This document shows positions 33,726 through 42,588 of a DNA stretch of 56,004 nt, piece by piece. The stretch comes from Bacteroidota bacterium. Lineage in GTDB: Bacteria > Bacteroidota > Bacteroidia > Chitinophagales > Chitinophagaceae. Below the pieces are notes generated by a model. The model was not told where the DNA came from, made no database searches, and saw nothing but the letters and a program-made list of their open reading frames with translations. The stretch's first letter is position 1; the number at the start of each line of letters is the position of its first letter. The translations under genes and the position numbers were made by a program. Where the stretch lies: assembly GCA_030706685.1 (NCBI GenBank), contig JAUZOA010000029.1:1-56004 (forward strand). Reading direction: 5' to 3'.

Positions 33726-35162
33726 TCAATACAACCCAACTTTTCCTTTTACAGATTCAAACAATTTCTTCGAATCAAAACCAATCCCGTTTTTGAAAAC
33801 CAACTCTGTATTTCTTACCGCCTTAATATCTTTCAGCGGATCGCCATTAATCAATACCAGGTCTGCCTGCTTACCGACTGAAATAGTGCCTGTCTCTTTA
33901 TCCCTGCCAAGGTATTCCGCCGCATTGAGACTGCAGATCTTTACAGCCTGCGGAAAGGAGAACCCGGCTTCAACCAATAATTCCAATATATGACGGTCGG
34001 CATAACCGGGAATCACCCGGCCCGCGCCGGTAGGATCAATACCTGCCATCAGCCTTCCGCCCATATCCACGAATTGCTTTTCCCAGGCCATTTCTTTTTT
34101 GAACATCACCCTGCTGGAAGAATCTTTTCCTACTAATGACACAGCACTTTTTTCTACCACTTCTTTTACAACTGGTGATAAGGCTTCCCCGGCATCTCCG
34201 GGAAAAACTTCACGGCCCGTATAAGGCTCAAAGACCGGCAGGGTGGAAGTAATCGCCACATTCTTTTTGATCAGGTAAGCCATGAGCTCTTTCATCTCCG
34301 GGCTTTTTTCGTCTACGCTGCTTACCGACATGAACTGGGCTGTAGAATTGCAATTATCCGGTTTTTTGTTTTTTTCAAAATCACTGCTTACCCAGAAACC
34401 GTGTTCGAGATTGTCAATGCCCAGGTCGGCTGCTTCACGATAAGTGACAGAACATAAATGCCCGGTAACTTTTATATTGTTTTGATGCGCCAATCTTACC
34501 ACTTCAGTAAGATCCGCTTTCGTAATATCCATATAAACTTTAAAAGATGTACAGCCCATGCCGATCCAATAGCTCACTTCCCTGGCAGCTTCTTCAGGAT
34601 TTTTTATACCCCATACTTCCGGTATGGGTAAGCCCGCTCTTTCAATATAAGGGCCGGTGACATCTATATCCGGTCCGGGCATTTTACCATCCCTGATCTG
34701 GTCGCGGATATTCAAATCGGTTTGCGGTTCTACACTTCCCGTGGTTCGCATGATTGTTACGCCCCCGGCCAAATAAAGCCTGGGAAAAGATACCGGCATT
34801 TCGATGCCGAGGTATTGGGGCGCTACCCGTTCGCCATAAAACAAATGCTCATGCATCATGATCATACCGGGAATAATTGTTTTACCGGTACAATCCAGCG
34901 TCTTTGCGGCGGAAGGGATCATTACACTACCTGACTTGCCCATTGCAACAATACGTCCTTTCATAATAACCAGGGTCTGATCAGCTTTTACCGGCTGACC
35001 GGTTCCATCAACAACATTGACATGGGTGAGCGCCAGAGTATCCCCTTTTACACCGACGAATTGTTGTACCATAGGGCTGGGCGCCTGTGCCATGGTTTGA
35101 CTGGCAGCCAATAGCTGGATAGTGAGCCACGACAAGCACAAACAGAAGGTTGTTGATTTCAT
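33726..35162 (-). CDS. Exported amidohydrolase family protein
   Basis: This 478-residue protein has a signal peptide (to about residue 25, SQTMAQ) and an amidohydrolase TIM barrel of the imidazolonepropionase-like type. The metal-binding HxH is in TIIPGMIMMHEHLFYGE. Further metal ligands are likely in SFKVYMDI (Lys or Glu region), KVTGHLCSVTYREAADLGIDNLEHG (two His) and MAGIDPTGAG (Asp). The C-terminal beta domain (GTISVGKQADLVLINGDPL) is also typical. Such exported enzymes cleave prolyl-dipeptides, cyclic imides or related amides. The penicillin acylase gene lies 56 bp upstream on the same strand, so both may work on an amide source. Confidence 0.93.
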   Translation of the reverse strand: MKSTTFCLCLSWLTIQLLAASQTMAQAPSPMVQQFVGVKGDTLALTHVNVVDGTGQPVKADQTLVIMKGRIVAMGKSGSVMIPSAAKTLDCTGKTIIPGMIMMHEHLFYGERVAPQYLGIEMPVSFPRLYLAGGVTIMRTTGSVEPQTDLNIRDQIRDGKMPGPDIDVTGPYIERAGLPIPEVWGIKNPEEAAREVSYWIGMGCTSFKVYMDITKADLTEVVRLAHQNNIKVTGHLCSVTYREAADLGIDNLEHGFWVSSDFEKNKKPDNCNSTAQFMSVSSVDEKSPEMKELMAYLIKKNVAITSTLPVFEPYTGREVFPGDAGEALSPVVKEVVEKSAVSLVGKDSSSRVMFKKEMAWEKQFVDMGGRLMAGIDPTGAGRVIPGYADRHILELLVEAGFSFPQAVKICSLNAAEYLGRDKETGTISVGKQADLVLINGDPLKDIKAVRNTELVFKNGIGFDSKKLFESVKGKVGLY

Positions 35163-35218
35163 GATCCTGGTTTTATAAATGAATATTGTTTTATGATTAA
35201 GAAAAATATCAGCAATAA

Positions 35219-37429
35219 TTATTGCCCCGGGTGATAGCTCCGCTCTGCATTTTTCAATACATCTTCTTTGTAAAATAGTACATCTTTGAATTGCCCCTTA
35301 CTGTACATCAGCCCCTGGTCGAAGAAATGTTTTGAACCGGGGTCGCCGCTTTCTCCGCCTGCCAGTAATGATTTAGCTTTTATTTTCCTGCCAAATTCAA
35401 CCACGCAAATAAAACTATTGCCATTAACCCCATATCTTTTTTTTGTGCCCGGATACACACGGCTGGCATAAGAAGGAAGCATGCCCCAGGCCGAAGAAGT
35501 GAAACCAACCGGTATACTCGGTTTGTCGTCATCAAACTTATTGTCAATATCGCCGGATATCCGCTGGAAACGGTTGATGGCTCCCCACGCTACCTGCCAG
35601 CGACCAAATTTATTCTGCAACTCAGTAATAACTGCAAGTAATGGCGGCAGGAGATCATGAGTTGTTGCCGTGTTGGCAAATTGCTTCGCTTTATCCACCT
35701 GGTCTGCCTTTTCATTGCCCGGTACGGTTGTGCGAAAGATGGCGGGTAAAATTTTTTGTCCCCATTCAACAGCCAATGTAGTAGCGATGGAGTTTTCACC
35801 ACAACGGTAATCCCAGTTCTTTAGAACGCTTACCGGACCTGCCAGGTATGCATACAATGAATCACTATAGCTGATATTTTTTTCAAATGATCGTACCAGA
35901 GCGGGTATAAGTATTTCAAATGCCGTGAGACGGGTATCGAAACCGGCTTTGATCACTTTATCAATCGTATAATGTTTTTCTTCATCCAGTACCCTTACGG
36001 CGTTCACTCCCCTGAAGTTTTCTCCGTCGGGGGCCATATAAGCCGGGTAATCTGTTTTTTTCGGGCTATTGTTTCCTGCAACCGTAAAAGGGGTGGAGTT
36101 ACAATTCTGCAGCCAGCCATTTGGCGGATTGAATAAATGAACCGTTTCATCTGTTTTATGGTATCCTTTCCATTCTGTGGCCGTTGTCGTTCCGTCCACA
36201 GGTTTGCTCCAATCGTATGTAGGATCACGCACAGGAATGCGGTTGCCATGCCAGTAAGCGATATTGCCTTCTGCATCGGCATATACGGTATTGTTGGAAA
36301 TATTGCCAAGGAGATCAAGTGTTTTTTTATAATCCTCAAAGCTCTTAGCCTTGGTTCGCTGCCAGCATTGTATCAATCCATTCAGTATGCGGTTATCGGC
36401 TCTTACGCTCAGGTATTGGCCATTTCTTTTGGCCAGGACAGGTCCATGACGGGTAAATAAGACCGTAAAAGTTTTTGACTCCGTTACATTGTTCGCGGTT
36501 TTAAACAAAATGGTTATCTTCTTTTGTGTGACCTGCACCTTCTTATTATTATATTCATAAAACCATTTGCCGTTCTTTTGACTCAGTTTTTCAATATAGG
36601 AGTCGGCTGCATCTACCCCGCTGCTGGTATGCATCCACCCGCAATGTTCATTGAAACCCTGGTACACGAAGAACTGCCCCCAGGTGACCGCACCATATAC
36701 ATTCAGGCCTTCTTCGCTGACCATATGGACTTCGGGGCGAAAATAGAATGTGACATGCGGGTTGATATAAAGAATAGCACTGCCCGATTCAGTTATTTTG
36801 GGAGAAAAGGCAAACCCGTTAGAACCCGTCAGTCTCTGGTCGCTAACCTGGTCTTGTTCCTGTTTTTCATTGACAGAAAAGGCTTCGTCATTCCCTGAAT
36901 AGAAGTTTTTTAATTCACTGACGGTTACATCTGCCGTGCTGATCGCACCGATACTGCCATCGGTCCATAACAGGGGGTACCAGGGTTGAAAACGGGTTAA
37001 CAGCGCGGGCTTTATACCCGGGTTTTTATACAAGTAATAATTGATGCCGTCCGCAAATGCAGTGCATAATTTTTTCAGCCAGGCGGGAGCTTTATTATAA
37101 TCAGTTTTAGCTTCTTCCTGGTCGATCACTATCCGGTTCAGCAGGTCATTATATAATTCAGATTCTCCTTTCACAGATGATATTCCTCCCAGCTTTTCAG
37201 CGTAATTCATCTCTACTCTTTTGAAATCATCTTCGCATTGGGCATACATCAACCCAAAAACAGCATCGGCATCGGTCTTGCCATAAATATGCGGAATGCC
37301 CCAGTTGTCCCGGACAATGGTCACGTTTTGAGCTTGTTTTTCCCATCGGGACACTTCCTCCTTTGAAAATGCCGGACCTTGAGCAAATAATTGAACAGGC
37401 AGGATAAATAAAACCAAAAGGATCTTCAT
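35219..37429 (-). CDS. Penicillin acylase family protein
   Basis: This is a 736-residue exported Ntn-hydrolase precursor. Starting at the ATG at 37429 (MKILLVLFILPVQLFAQ, a clear signal peptide), the alpha subunit begins with VTIVRDNWGIPHIYGKTDADAVFG. A spacer follows. The beta subunit should start at the nucleophilic Ser203 in TGSNGFAFSP, with NPHVTF nearby and an Asn in NISNNTVYADAEG. This is the pattern of acyl-homoserine lactone and penicillin acylases (PvdQ-like). It may cleave fatty acyl or peptide amides, or quench signalling lactones, but the substrate is unknown. The frame before 37429 (from 37537) is not convincing as coding. Confidence 0.93.
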   Translation of the reverse strand: MKILLVLFILPVQLFAQGPAFSKEEVSRWEKQAQNVTIVRDNWGIPHIYGKTDADAVFGLMYAQCEDDFKRVEMNYAEKLGGISSVKGESELYNDLLNRIVIDQEEAKTDYNKAPAWLKKLCTAFADGINYYLYKNPGIKPALLTRFQPWYPLLWTDGSIGAISTADVTVSELKNFYSGNDEAFSVNEKQEQDQVSDQRLTGSNGFAFSPKITESGSAILYINPHVTFYFRPEVHMVSEEGLNVYGAVTWGQFFVYQGFNEHCGWMHTSSGVDAADSYIEKLSQKNGKWFYEYNNKKVQVTQKKITILFKTANNVTESKTFTVLFTRHGPVLAKRNGQYLSVRADNRILNGLIQCWQRTKAKSFEDYKKTLDLLGNISNNTVYADAEGNIAYWHGNRIPVRDPTYDWSKPVDGTTTATEWKGYHKTDETVHLFNPPNGWLQNCNSTPFTVAGNNSPKKTDYPAYMAPDGENFRGVNAVRVLDEEKHYTIDKVIKAGFDTRLTAFEILIPALVRSFEKNISYSDSLYAYLAGPVSVLKNWDYRCGENSIATTLAVEWGQKILPAIFRTTVPGNEKADQVDKAKQFANTATTHDLLPPLLAVITELQNKFGRWQVAWGAINRFQRISGDIDNKFDDDKPSIPVGFTSSAWGMLPSYASRVYPGTKKRYGVNGNSFICVVEFGRKIKAKSLLAGGESGDPGSKHFFDQGLMYSKGQFKDVLFYKEDVLKNAERSYHPGQ

Positions 37430-37624
37430 GTATTTTATTTTATCATCAAATGATATTATGGGTATTGACAGGTAAAAAAGAACCCTATGAAAGGGATAAT
37501 AGTTTCTAAATATAATTATACTATACGTCTCCGACAAACACTTTTGTTTTATTACAGCCGGGCAGGATTAATCACCAGTAATTATGTACTTTAGATCATT
37601 CATTCTTACATAAGAAATTCATCT

Positions 37625-38641
37625 ATGCTGGTGCAAGAAACAATGCTCCTCGTTCCTGCTTCAGAAATGCAATCCGCTTTCAGCAGGATATTACTTAAGC
37701 ACGGGTTCACGGGTGATAAAGCCGAAAAATGCGCTGCCATTTTTACCGCCAGCAGCGTAGACGGTGTATACACTCATGGCGTGAACAGGTTCCCGAGATT
37801 CATAGAGTATGTACTAAACAACTATGTGAAACCCGGTGCAGAGCCATTCTTCAAACACAGGGCCGGTTGTATCGAACAATGGGATGGAAATTTTGGCCCG
37901 GGTCCATTGAATGCAACGTTTGCCACAGAACGTGCGATGGAACTTGCCCGGGAATCGGGGATGGGTTGTGTGACATTAAGTAACACCAATCATTGGATGC
38001 GGGCCGGAACTTATGGATGGCAGGCCGCTAAAAAGGGGTTTGCTTATATAGGTTTTACCAATACGATTGCCAATATGCCGGCCTGGGGAGCCAAAGACAA
38101 GAGATTAGGGAATAACCCGCTGGTTATAGCATTGCCTTATAAAGATGAAGCTATTGTTTTGGATATGGCCATGAGCCAGTATTCATTTGGCGCGCTCGAA
38201 TTAGCGAAGATGAAAAATGAAAAACTCAGCGTCGGCGGAGGCTTTGATAAAGAAGGTAACCTTACAAAGGACCCGGCTTCCATCATTGAGTCAGGCCGCC
38301 TGCTGCCTGTGGGTTTTTGGAAGGGCGCTGGTCTTTCGTTGATGCTGGATATGCTGGCGGCTTTATTATCGGGTGGTTTGTCAACACATGAGATAAGCAG
38401 GAAAGAAGCTGAATATTCCTCGCAGGTATTTATTGCCATAGATATTTCAAAGCTTGGTAACCAATCAACTATTCCTGTTCTTTTAGAAAATATTATCCGT
38501 GATTATCATCAATCGGTTGCAATCGATAAGGAGAGCAGAATTGTATATCCGGGGGAAAGAATACTTGAAACCAGGAGACGGAATTTGGAGCAAGGCATCC
38601 CGGTATTGCGCCAGGTATGGGATGCTATAATGCAATTATAA
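37625..38641 (+). CDS. yiaK: 2,3-diketo-L-gulonate reductase-like malate/lactate dehydrogenase
   Basis: This 338-residue NAD(P)-dependent oxidoreductase belongs to the Ldh/YlbC/YiaK family (not the Rossmann LDH). Segments such as DGVYTHGVNRFPRFIEYV, SNTNHWMRAGTYGWQAAKKGF and NMPAWGAKDKRLGNNPLVIALP, plus GGGFDKEGNLTKDPASI and PVGFWKGAGLSLMLDMLAALLSGG, follow YiaK of Escherichia coli closely along the whole chain. It probably reduces 2,3-diketo-L-gulonate or a similar dicarbonyl sugar acid. Neighbours do not form a sugar-acid cluster, but a GntP gluconate permease lies 6 kb downstream. The gene stands alone. Confidence 0.9.
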   Translation: MLVQETMLLVPASEMQSAFSRILLKHGFTGDKAEKCAAIFTASSVDGVYTHGVNRFPRFIEYVLNNYVKPGAEPFFKHRAGCIEQWDGNFGPGPLNATFATERAMELARESGMGCVTLSNTNHWMRAGTYGWQAAKKGFAYIGFTNTIANMPAWGAKDKRLGNNPLVIALPYKDEAIVLDMAMSQYSFGALELAKMKNEKLSVGGGFDKEGNLTKDPASIIESGRLLPVGFWKGAGLSLMLDMLAALLSGGLSTHEISRKEAEYSSQVFIAIDISKLGNQSTIPVLLENIIRDYHQSVAIDKESRIVYPGERILETRRRNLEQGIPVLRQVWDAIMQL

Positions 38642-38683
38642 AACAAGTTGCATTGTCCCGCTTCACTTCTGCTGCCGGGCCTT

Positions 38684-39316
38684 TTAGTCAAGCGTCACCA
38701 TGCCATTCAACAATTCATCTATGTCTTCCTCGTAATCTTTAAAAAGATTTTGAGAGGTATAGGCCAAAAACTGGACAGTACCCTTCGGGCTGGAATAATA
38801 ATAACCGCTATAAATAAATTTTATACCCTGGATGGTGCCAGTCATTTGTAAATGCAGCACCTTTTTGCCATTGACAGTCCGGTATTCGTGTTTTATGATC
38901 TTTGTATCCGGTGCCGCCTCTTTTGCATTAGTAAGAGCTATTTCTTCCAGTGATTCAAGGGCGATCTCAATTTTTTCAGTTATTAGCATCGCATACAAAT
39001 CTTTTTCTTTTGATTGTAAGCCATATTCAGAAACTTCACCCGCACCTGATTTCTTAAAACTCCATTTTTTTGAATCGAGCCATATACCAATATTGGTCTT
39101 TGTACTTTTCAGTAAAAAGGTCGAATTATCGTTTTTAGCGAACTTTTTGGGATTCACCAGGATCTCATTCTTTACATGAGTTGAATCATTCAGATATTTC
39201 CAGGTTCCATCTTCGTATAGAATGACTTCTTCTCCTGTTTCTGTAACAGCTTTTTTCTGAGCTATCGATGCCAGGGTGAGGAAGAGGAGCAAGGATAGGT
39301 ATAATATTTTTTTCAT
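38684..39316 (-). CDS. Exported protein of unknown family
   Basis: I do not recognise this 210-residue protein. It has a signal peptide cut near residue 19 (LASIAQKKA). Then comes a short conserved-looking piece EVILYEDGTWKYLND (a pattern seen in exported Bacteroidota proteins after the signal), and a domain with DSKKWSFKKSGAGEVSEYGLQSKEKDLYAMLITEKIEIALESLEEIALTNAKEAAPDTKIIKHEYRTVNGKKVLHLQMTGTIQGIKFIYSGYYYSSPKGTVQFLAYTSQNLF. This may be a PsbP/MOG1-like or lipocalin-like sheet. It converges with the YiaK-like gene. Function unknown. Confidence 0.7.
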   Translation of the reverse strand: MKKILYLSLLLFLTLASIAQKKAVTETGEEVILYEDGTWKYLNDSTHVKNEILVNPKKFAKNDNSTFLLKSTKTNIGIWLDSKKWSFKKSGAGEVSEYGLQSKEKDLYAMLITEKIEIALESLEEIALTNAKEAAPDTKIIKHEYRTVNGKKVLHLQMTGTIQGIKFIYSGYYYSSPKGTVQFLAYTSQNLFKDYEEDIDELLNGMVTLD

Positions 39317-39534
39317 ACAAATGAAGTATTGTTATTGTTTATTGAGTTCAACCTATACCATCAAAATCCAAAAGCGGGTCAATACCGCGTTCTGCAAGAC
39401 CGAAAATAGTCTATTTTGTAAAAATTAAAGCCCGTAAAGATGGTGATTATCAGAACCTGATTTTTTCAAACTTTTTCGGCACGCCTTTCATAAAATGATT
39501 AATAAAAAGTTGCTTTCTTCCCTATCTTCATAAC

Positions 39535-40620
39535 ATGATAAAATATCTTTCCCTGTTTATGTGCCTGGTTCCTGCCGGCATGATGGCGCAATATTCAAAA
39601 CAAACAACCATGCAATTCGATTCATTATTCCAGGCATATTTTAAACCCGGGGAACCGGGCGGCGCTGTATTGATTGTAAAAGATAATCAAATGATCTATG
39701 AAAAAGGCTTTGGCATCGCGGACATTACTACCCGGGAACCCGTTACCGGCAAAACGCTTTTTAATGTCGGTTCTATCACCAAGACATTTGTGGCCTATGG
39801 AATATTGCGGCTGGCCAAAGAAGGCAAACTTTCATTGGATGACAACCTCTATAAATACTTCCCGGATTTTAAGAGCGAGGCTATTGCGAAAAAAGTAAAA
39901 CTCTGTCACCTGCTCACGCATACATCCGGGATTCCCGATAGCCGGCGCGTAAAGGAAGAACATGATTTTTACCTTACCGCTAAAGATGCAGAGAATTTCG
40001 CGCCGCTGAAGCAAACCGACACGCTGCAATTTGAGCCCGGCGCAAAATATAAATACTCCAACCCGGCTTTTAACGGGCTGGCGCTGATTATTGAAAAAGT
40101 AACAGGAAAAAAATGGCAGCAATATATCCGTGATATTATTTTTAAACCATCGGGTATGATGACTTCAACCATTACCGATGGATCTCATCCTGAATCCGGG
40201 GTTTCTCACGGATACATATTGAATGATCAGAAATCTTTTGAAGAACTGGATTATGGTGAAGAACCGACTTTCGCGGCGGCAGGTAATGGCGGCGTATGGA
40301 GCAGCGTAGAAGAACTCTGGAAATATGAACAGGCCATTCAGAAATATATTTTCCTGCCGGCAGAATGGATCAGCCGGTCAAGAACAGTTTATCCCTTTCA
40401 GAATTGGAATGATACATTGCCGCAAAGACTGGGGCTTAGCTGGTTTATCAATACCGACGCGGGTCAATCGATGATCGGGCATACCGGTTCACAGGGAGGC
40501 TTTATCAGTGATTATTGCTGGTGGCCCGGCCAAAAAGTGTTTTATGTTTTGCTCTGTAATACCCCTAAGCCGATCCTGGAAATGCGTAAGAAAGTGTATG
40601 AATGGCTGAGCGGTGAATAG
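39535..40620 (+). CDS. Class C beta-lactamase-like serine hydrolase
   Basis: This 361-residue exported hydrolase of the beta-lactamase/D-aminopeptidase/esterase superfamily has a signal peptide to about residue 19. The catalytic SxxK is Ser80-Lys83 (GSITK), the YxN motif is in KYSNPAF (about residue 169-171), and the third motif is HTG (GHTGSQGG). It can hydrolyse beta-lactams, D-peptides or esters, and most chromosomal relatives are not resistance enzymes. No ampR-like regulator adjoins. The YiaK-like gene is upstream across a minus-strand gene. Confidence 0.93.
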   Translation: MIKYLSLFMCLVPAGMMAQYSKQTTMQFDSLFQAYFKPGEPGGAVLIVKDNQMIYEKGFGIADITTREPVTGKTLFNVGSITKTFVAYGILRLAKEGKLSLDDNLYKYFPDFKSEAIAKKVKLCHLLTHTSGIPDSRRVKEEHDFYLTAKDAENFAPLKQTDTLQFEPGAKYKYSNPAFNGLALIIEKVTGKKWQQYIRDIIFKPSGMMTSTITDGSHPESGVSHGYILNDQKSFEELDYGEEPTFAAAGNGGVWSSVEELWKYEQAIQKYIFLPAEWISRSRTVYPFQNWNDTLPQRLGLSWFINTDAGQSMIGHTGSQGGFISDYCWWPGQKVFYVLLCNTPKPILEMRKKVYEWLSGE

Positions 40621-40643
40621 AAAGCCTTATTCCCCACTGACTA

Positions 40644-42584
40644 CTAAAATGCTTTCTTTTCCTTTGTTTCTCCCGTCTTTATCACGATCTTTTGAGCATC
40701 AGCCTGCATCAAATCATCAAAGAACTTTTTGACTGAAGCATAATCAGCAGCAGGGATCTTATGTTTTTTTAATATAAGTTCAGCTACAGAATAGACTGCA
40801 TTATCAGCTTCGTTATACCAGAATTTCGATTTAAAGGAAGCATAATTACAGCTTAACTCATTTTCCTTCGGCAGTGCATCAGGCTTTGCCCCCGCGGGAA
40901 GTTTAAAGATCGTCGTATCCATTTTTTCAAACGGGAAACGAAAATAGAAATCCAATTTCCTGTTCTCAGCTTTCGGGAGCGCCTTCGGCCATATTTTATA
41001 TATCCGGGGATTGATGAATAATTTATTACCGGCAGTAAATTCAGGCACTTTCGCTACCGCCATCCTTAATTTTGATTGGTGACCATCCATTGATTCAATT
41101 TTGGCCCATTCAAAGTCATCCGGTTGTTTGAACCCATAATAAAAAACGAGAGCCTCTTTCTGATCATCCCTTTTTTCCCTGAGGATTTCATCCATCATTT
41201 CACTGCATTCTCCCTTTGTGCTAAACATCGTTTCTGAAAGTCCTGACAGGTCGTCCGAAACGTTTACCGTGGTACGGGTTGCGAGATAATTTGATTCAGC
41301 ATGACTTGTGGGGGTAGGAACTAAATAGCCACCTTCATCCGTTACCAGCAATGCATTCCTGTTCTCCGTAAATGTTCCCAGTTCATTGAATTCAGTAGAG
41401 GAACTGGTACATTCCAGCCACACCGAGTCTTTTGGGTGCGGAATGCAGAGTATCACATGATTGAAATCATTAGCCGGAAAACCCGGATCAACAGGTTCCT
41501 GGTTATATTCCGCATTAATGATAGCGACATAACTTTTAACGCCGACGGACTTTAAAGCTGCCTTCATAAAGTTGCTGAGCGCTTTGCAATCGCCATATTT
41601 TTTCTTGTCAGTGAATTCTGCAGAAAAAGGCTGGAATCCGCCGATGCCCAGTTGAATGCTTACATACCTGAAATTATGCTGCAGGTAATCATATATCCGT
41701 TTTATCTTTTCGTTTTCATCTTTAGCGTCCTTTACAAGATTGACAAAGAATTGTTGCCGTTCCTGGGGTAAAACGTCCAGGCCATCATATAATCCTTTCA
41801 TCCAGGTTCCCAGGCTTTTCCAGCTTGAAAGATCCCCGTCAAATCCTAAAAAAGAAAACTTATCGGTTACAAACTGTATATGGGGATATCTCACATTAGT
41901 GGCTACAGCGCCTTCTTCGTATTCAAGAGGTGCAAGATTTTTTACGCTCCATGTATATACTTTGTATTTTCCATCATCCGTAATAACCGGTTCAACGGAT
42001 GTATTCCTGGCTTTGTAACGAAAGCCTATATCCGGAACAACTCTCACGGTGCAATTTGACTCCACTACGCCTTCTTCCGGTTCAATAAACTCGTAATCCG
42101 GAAGCGTCAAAGTGCTTTTAATTTTCTTTTCATATTGGATATCCACGGTAACAGGATACGAAGTCGCCGGAATCTTGAAGTAAGTCAGGTAACCATCCGG
42201 GATCAACCCTTCTCCCTCAGCTTCGGTTCTCATCTCCTTTTTTTTATACTTTCCTGCCTGCTTTCCGTTGGCATCGTACACCCTTATTTCCACATCTTCC
42301 AATGACATGAACCGGTTACTATATTCAGTAAAGAAGAGATTTCTTTTGCCATCTTCATTAGCAACCGTGAAGACCTGGTGAACTTTAAAGTTCACTTTAT
42401 CAGGTCCGTCTATCTGCAGCTCTATATTCTCGGAGTGCATGATAACGTTGGCCTTGTTCCTGACTGCCTCCGGTACGGTTGTCAGGGAATAGGGCCCCGT
42501 TTGTCCTGAAGCAACTATACATGAAAAGCAGGAGACCAGGATATACAGAATGCTTTTGTTTGGTTTGATTTTAGTACACATCAT
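40644..42584 (-). CDS. DUF3857 protein with cysteine-bearing transglutaminase domain
   Basis: This 646-residue exported protein starts with a signal peptide (TKIKPNKSILYILVSCFSCIVASGQ), then a DUF3857 domain, then a transglutaminase core with the catalytic Cys in KKKYGDCKALSNFM. His is in NDFNHVILCIPHP, and an acidic residue is in VWLECTS, so the triad appears usable. A C-terminal beta domain ends the protein. Such DUF3857-transglutaminase proteins sit in the periplasm of Bacteroidota, and their role is unknown. The related gene upstream ends 4 bp before this start, so the two form a pair. Confidence 0.92.
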   Translation of the reverse strand: MMCTKIKPNKSILYILVSCFSCIVASGQTGPYSLTTVPEAVRNKANVIMHSENIELQIDGPDKVNFKVHQVFTVANEDGKRNLFFTEYSNRFMSLEDVEIRVYDANGKQAGKYKKKEMRTEAEGEGLIPDGYLTYFKIPATSYPVTVDIQYEKKIKSTLTLPDYEFIEPEEGVVESNCTVRVVPDIGFRYKARNTSVEPVITDDGKYKVYTWSVKNLAPLEYEEGAVATNVRYPHIQFVTDKFSFLGFDGDLSSWKSLGTWMKGLYDGLDVLPQERQQFFVNLVKDAKDENEKIKRIYDYLQHNFRYVSIQLGIGGFQPFSAEFTDKKKYGDCKALSNFMKAALKSVGVKSYVAIINAEYNQEPVDPGFPANDFNHVILCIPHPKDSVWLECTSSSTEFNELGTFTENRNALLVTDEGGYLVPTPTSHAESNYLATRTTVNVSDDLSGLSETMFSTKGECSEMMDEILREKRDDQKEALVFYYGFKQPDDFEWAKIESMDGHQSKLRMAVAKVPEFTAGNKLFINPRIYKIWPKALPKAENRKLDFYFRFPFEKMDTTIFKLPAGAKPDALPKENELSCNYASFKSKFWYNEADNAVYSVAELILKKHKIPAADYASVKKFFDDLMQADAQKIVIKTGETKEKKAF

Positions 42585-42588
42585 GGTC

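Noticed and set aside
35219-37429. Quorum-quenching lactonase role for the penicillin acylase
   Set aside because: The fold fits both penicillin acylases and AHL acylases. Sequence alone cannot decide, so no signalling role is claimed.
39535-40620. An AmpC-type antibiotic resistance gene
   Set aside because: The serine hydrolase has the class C motifs but also fits esterase and peptidase relatives. There is no ampR or mobile context, so resistance is not claimed.
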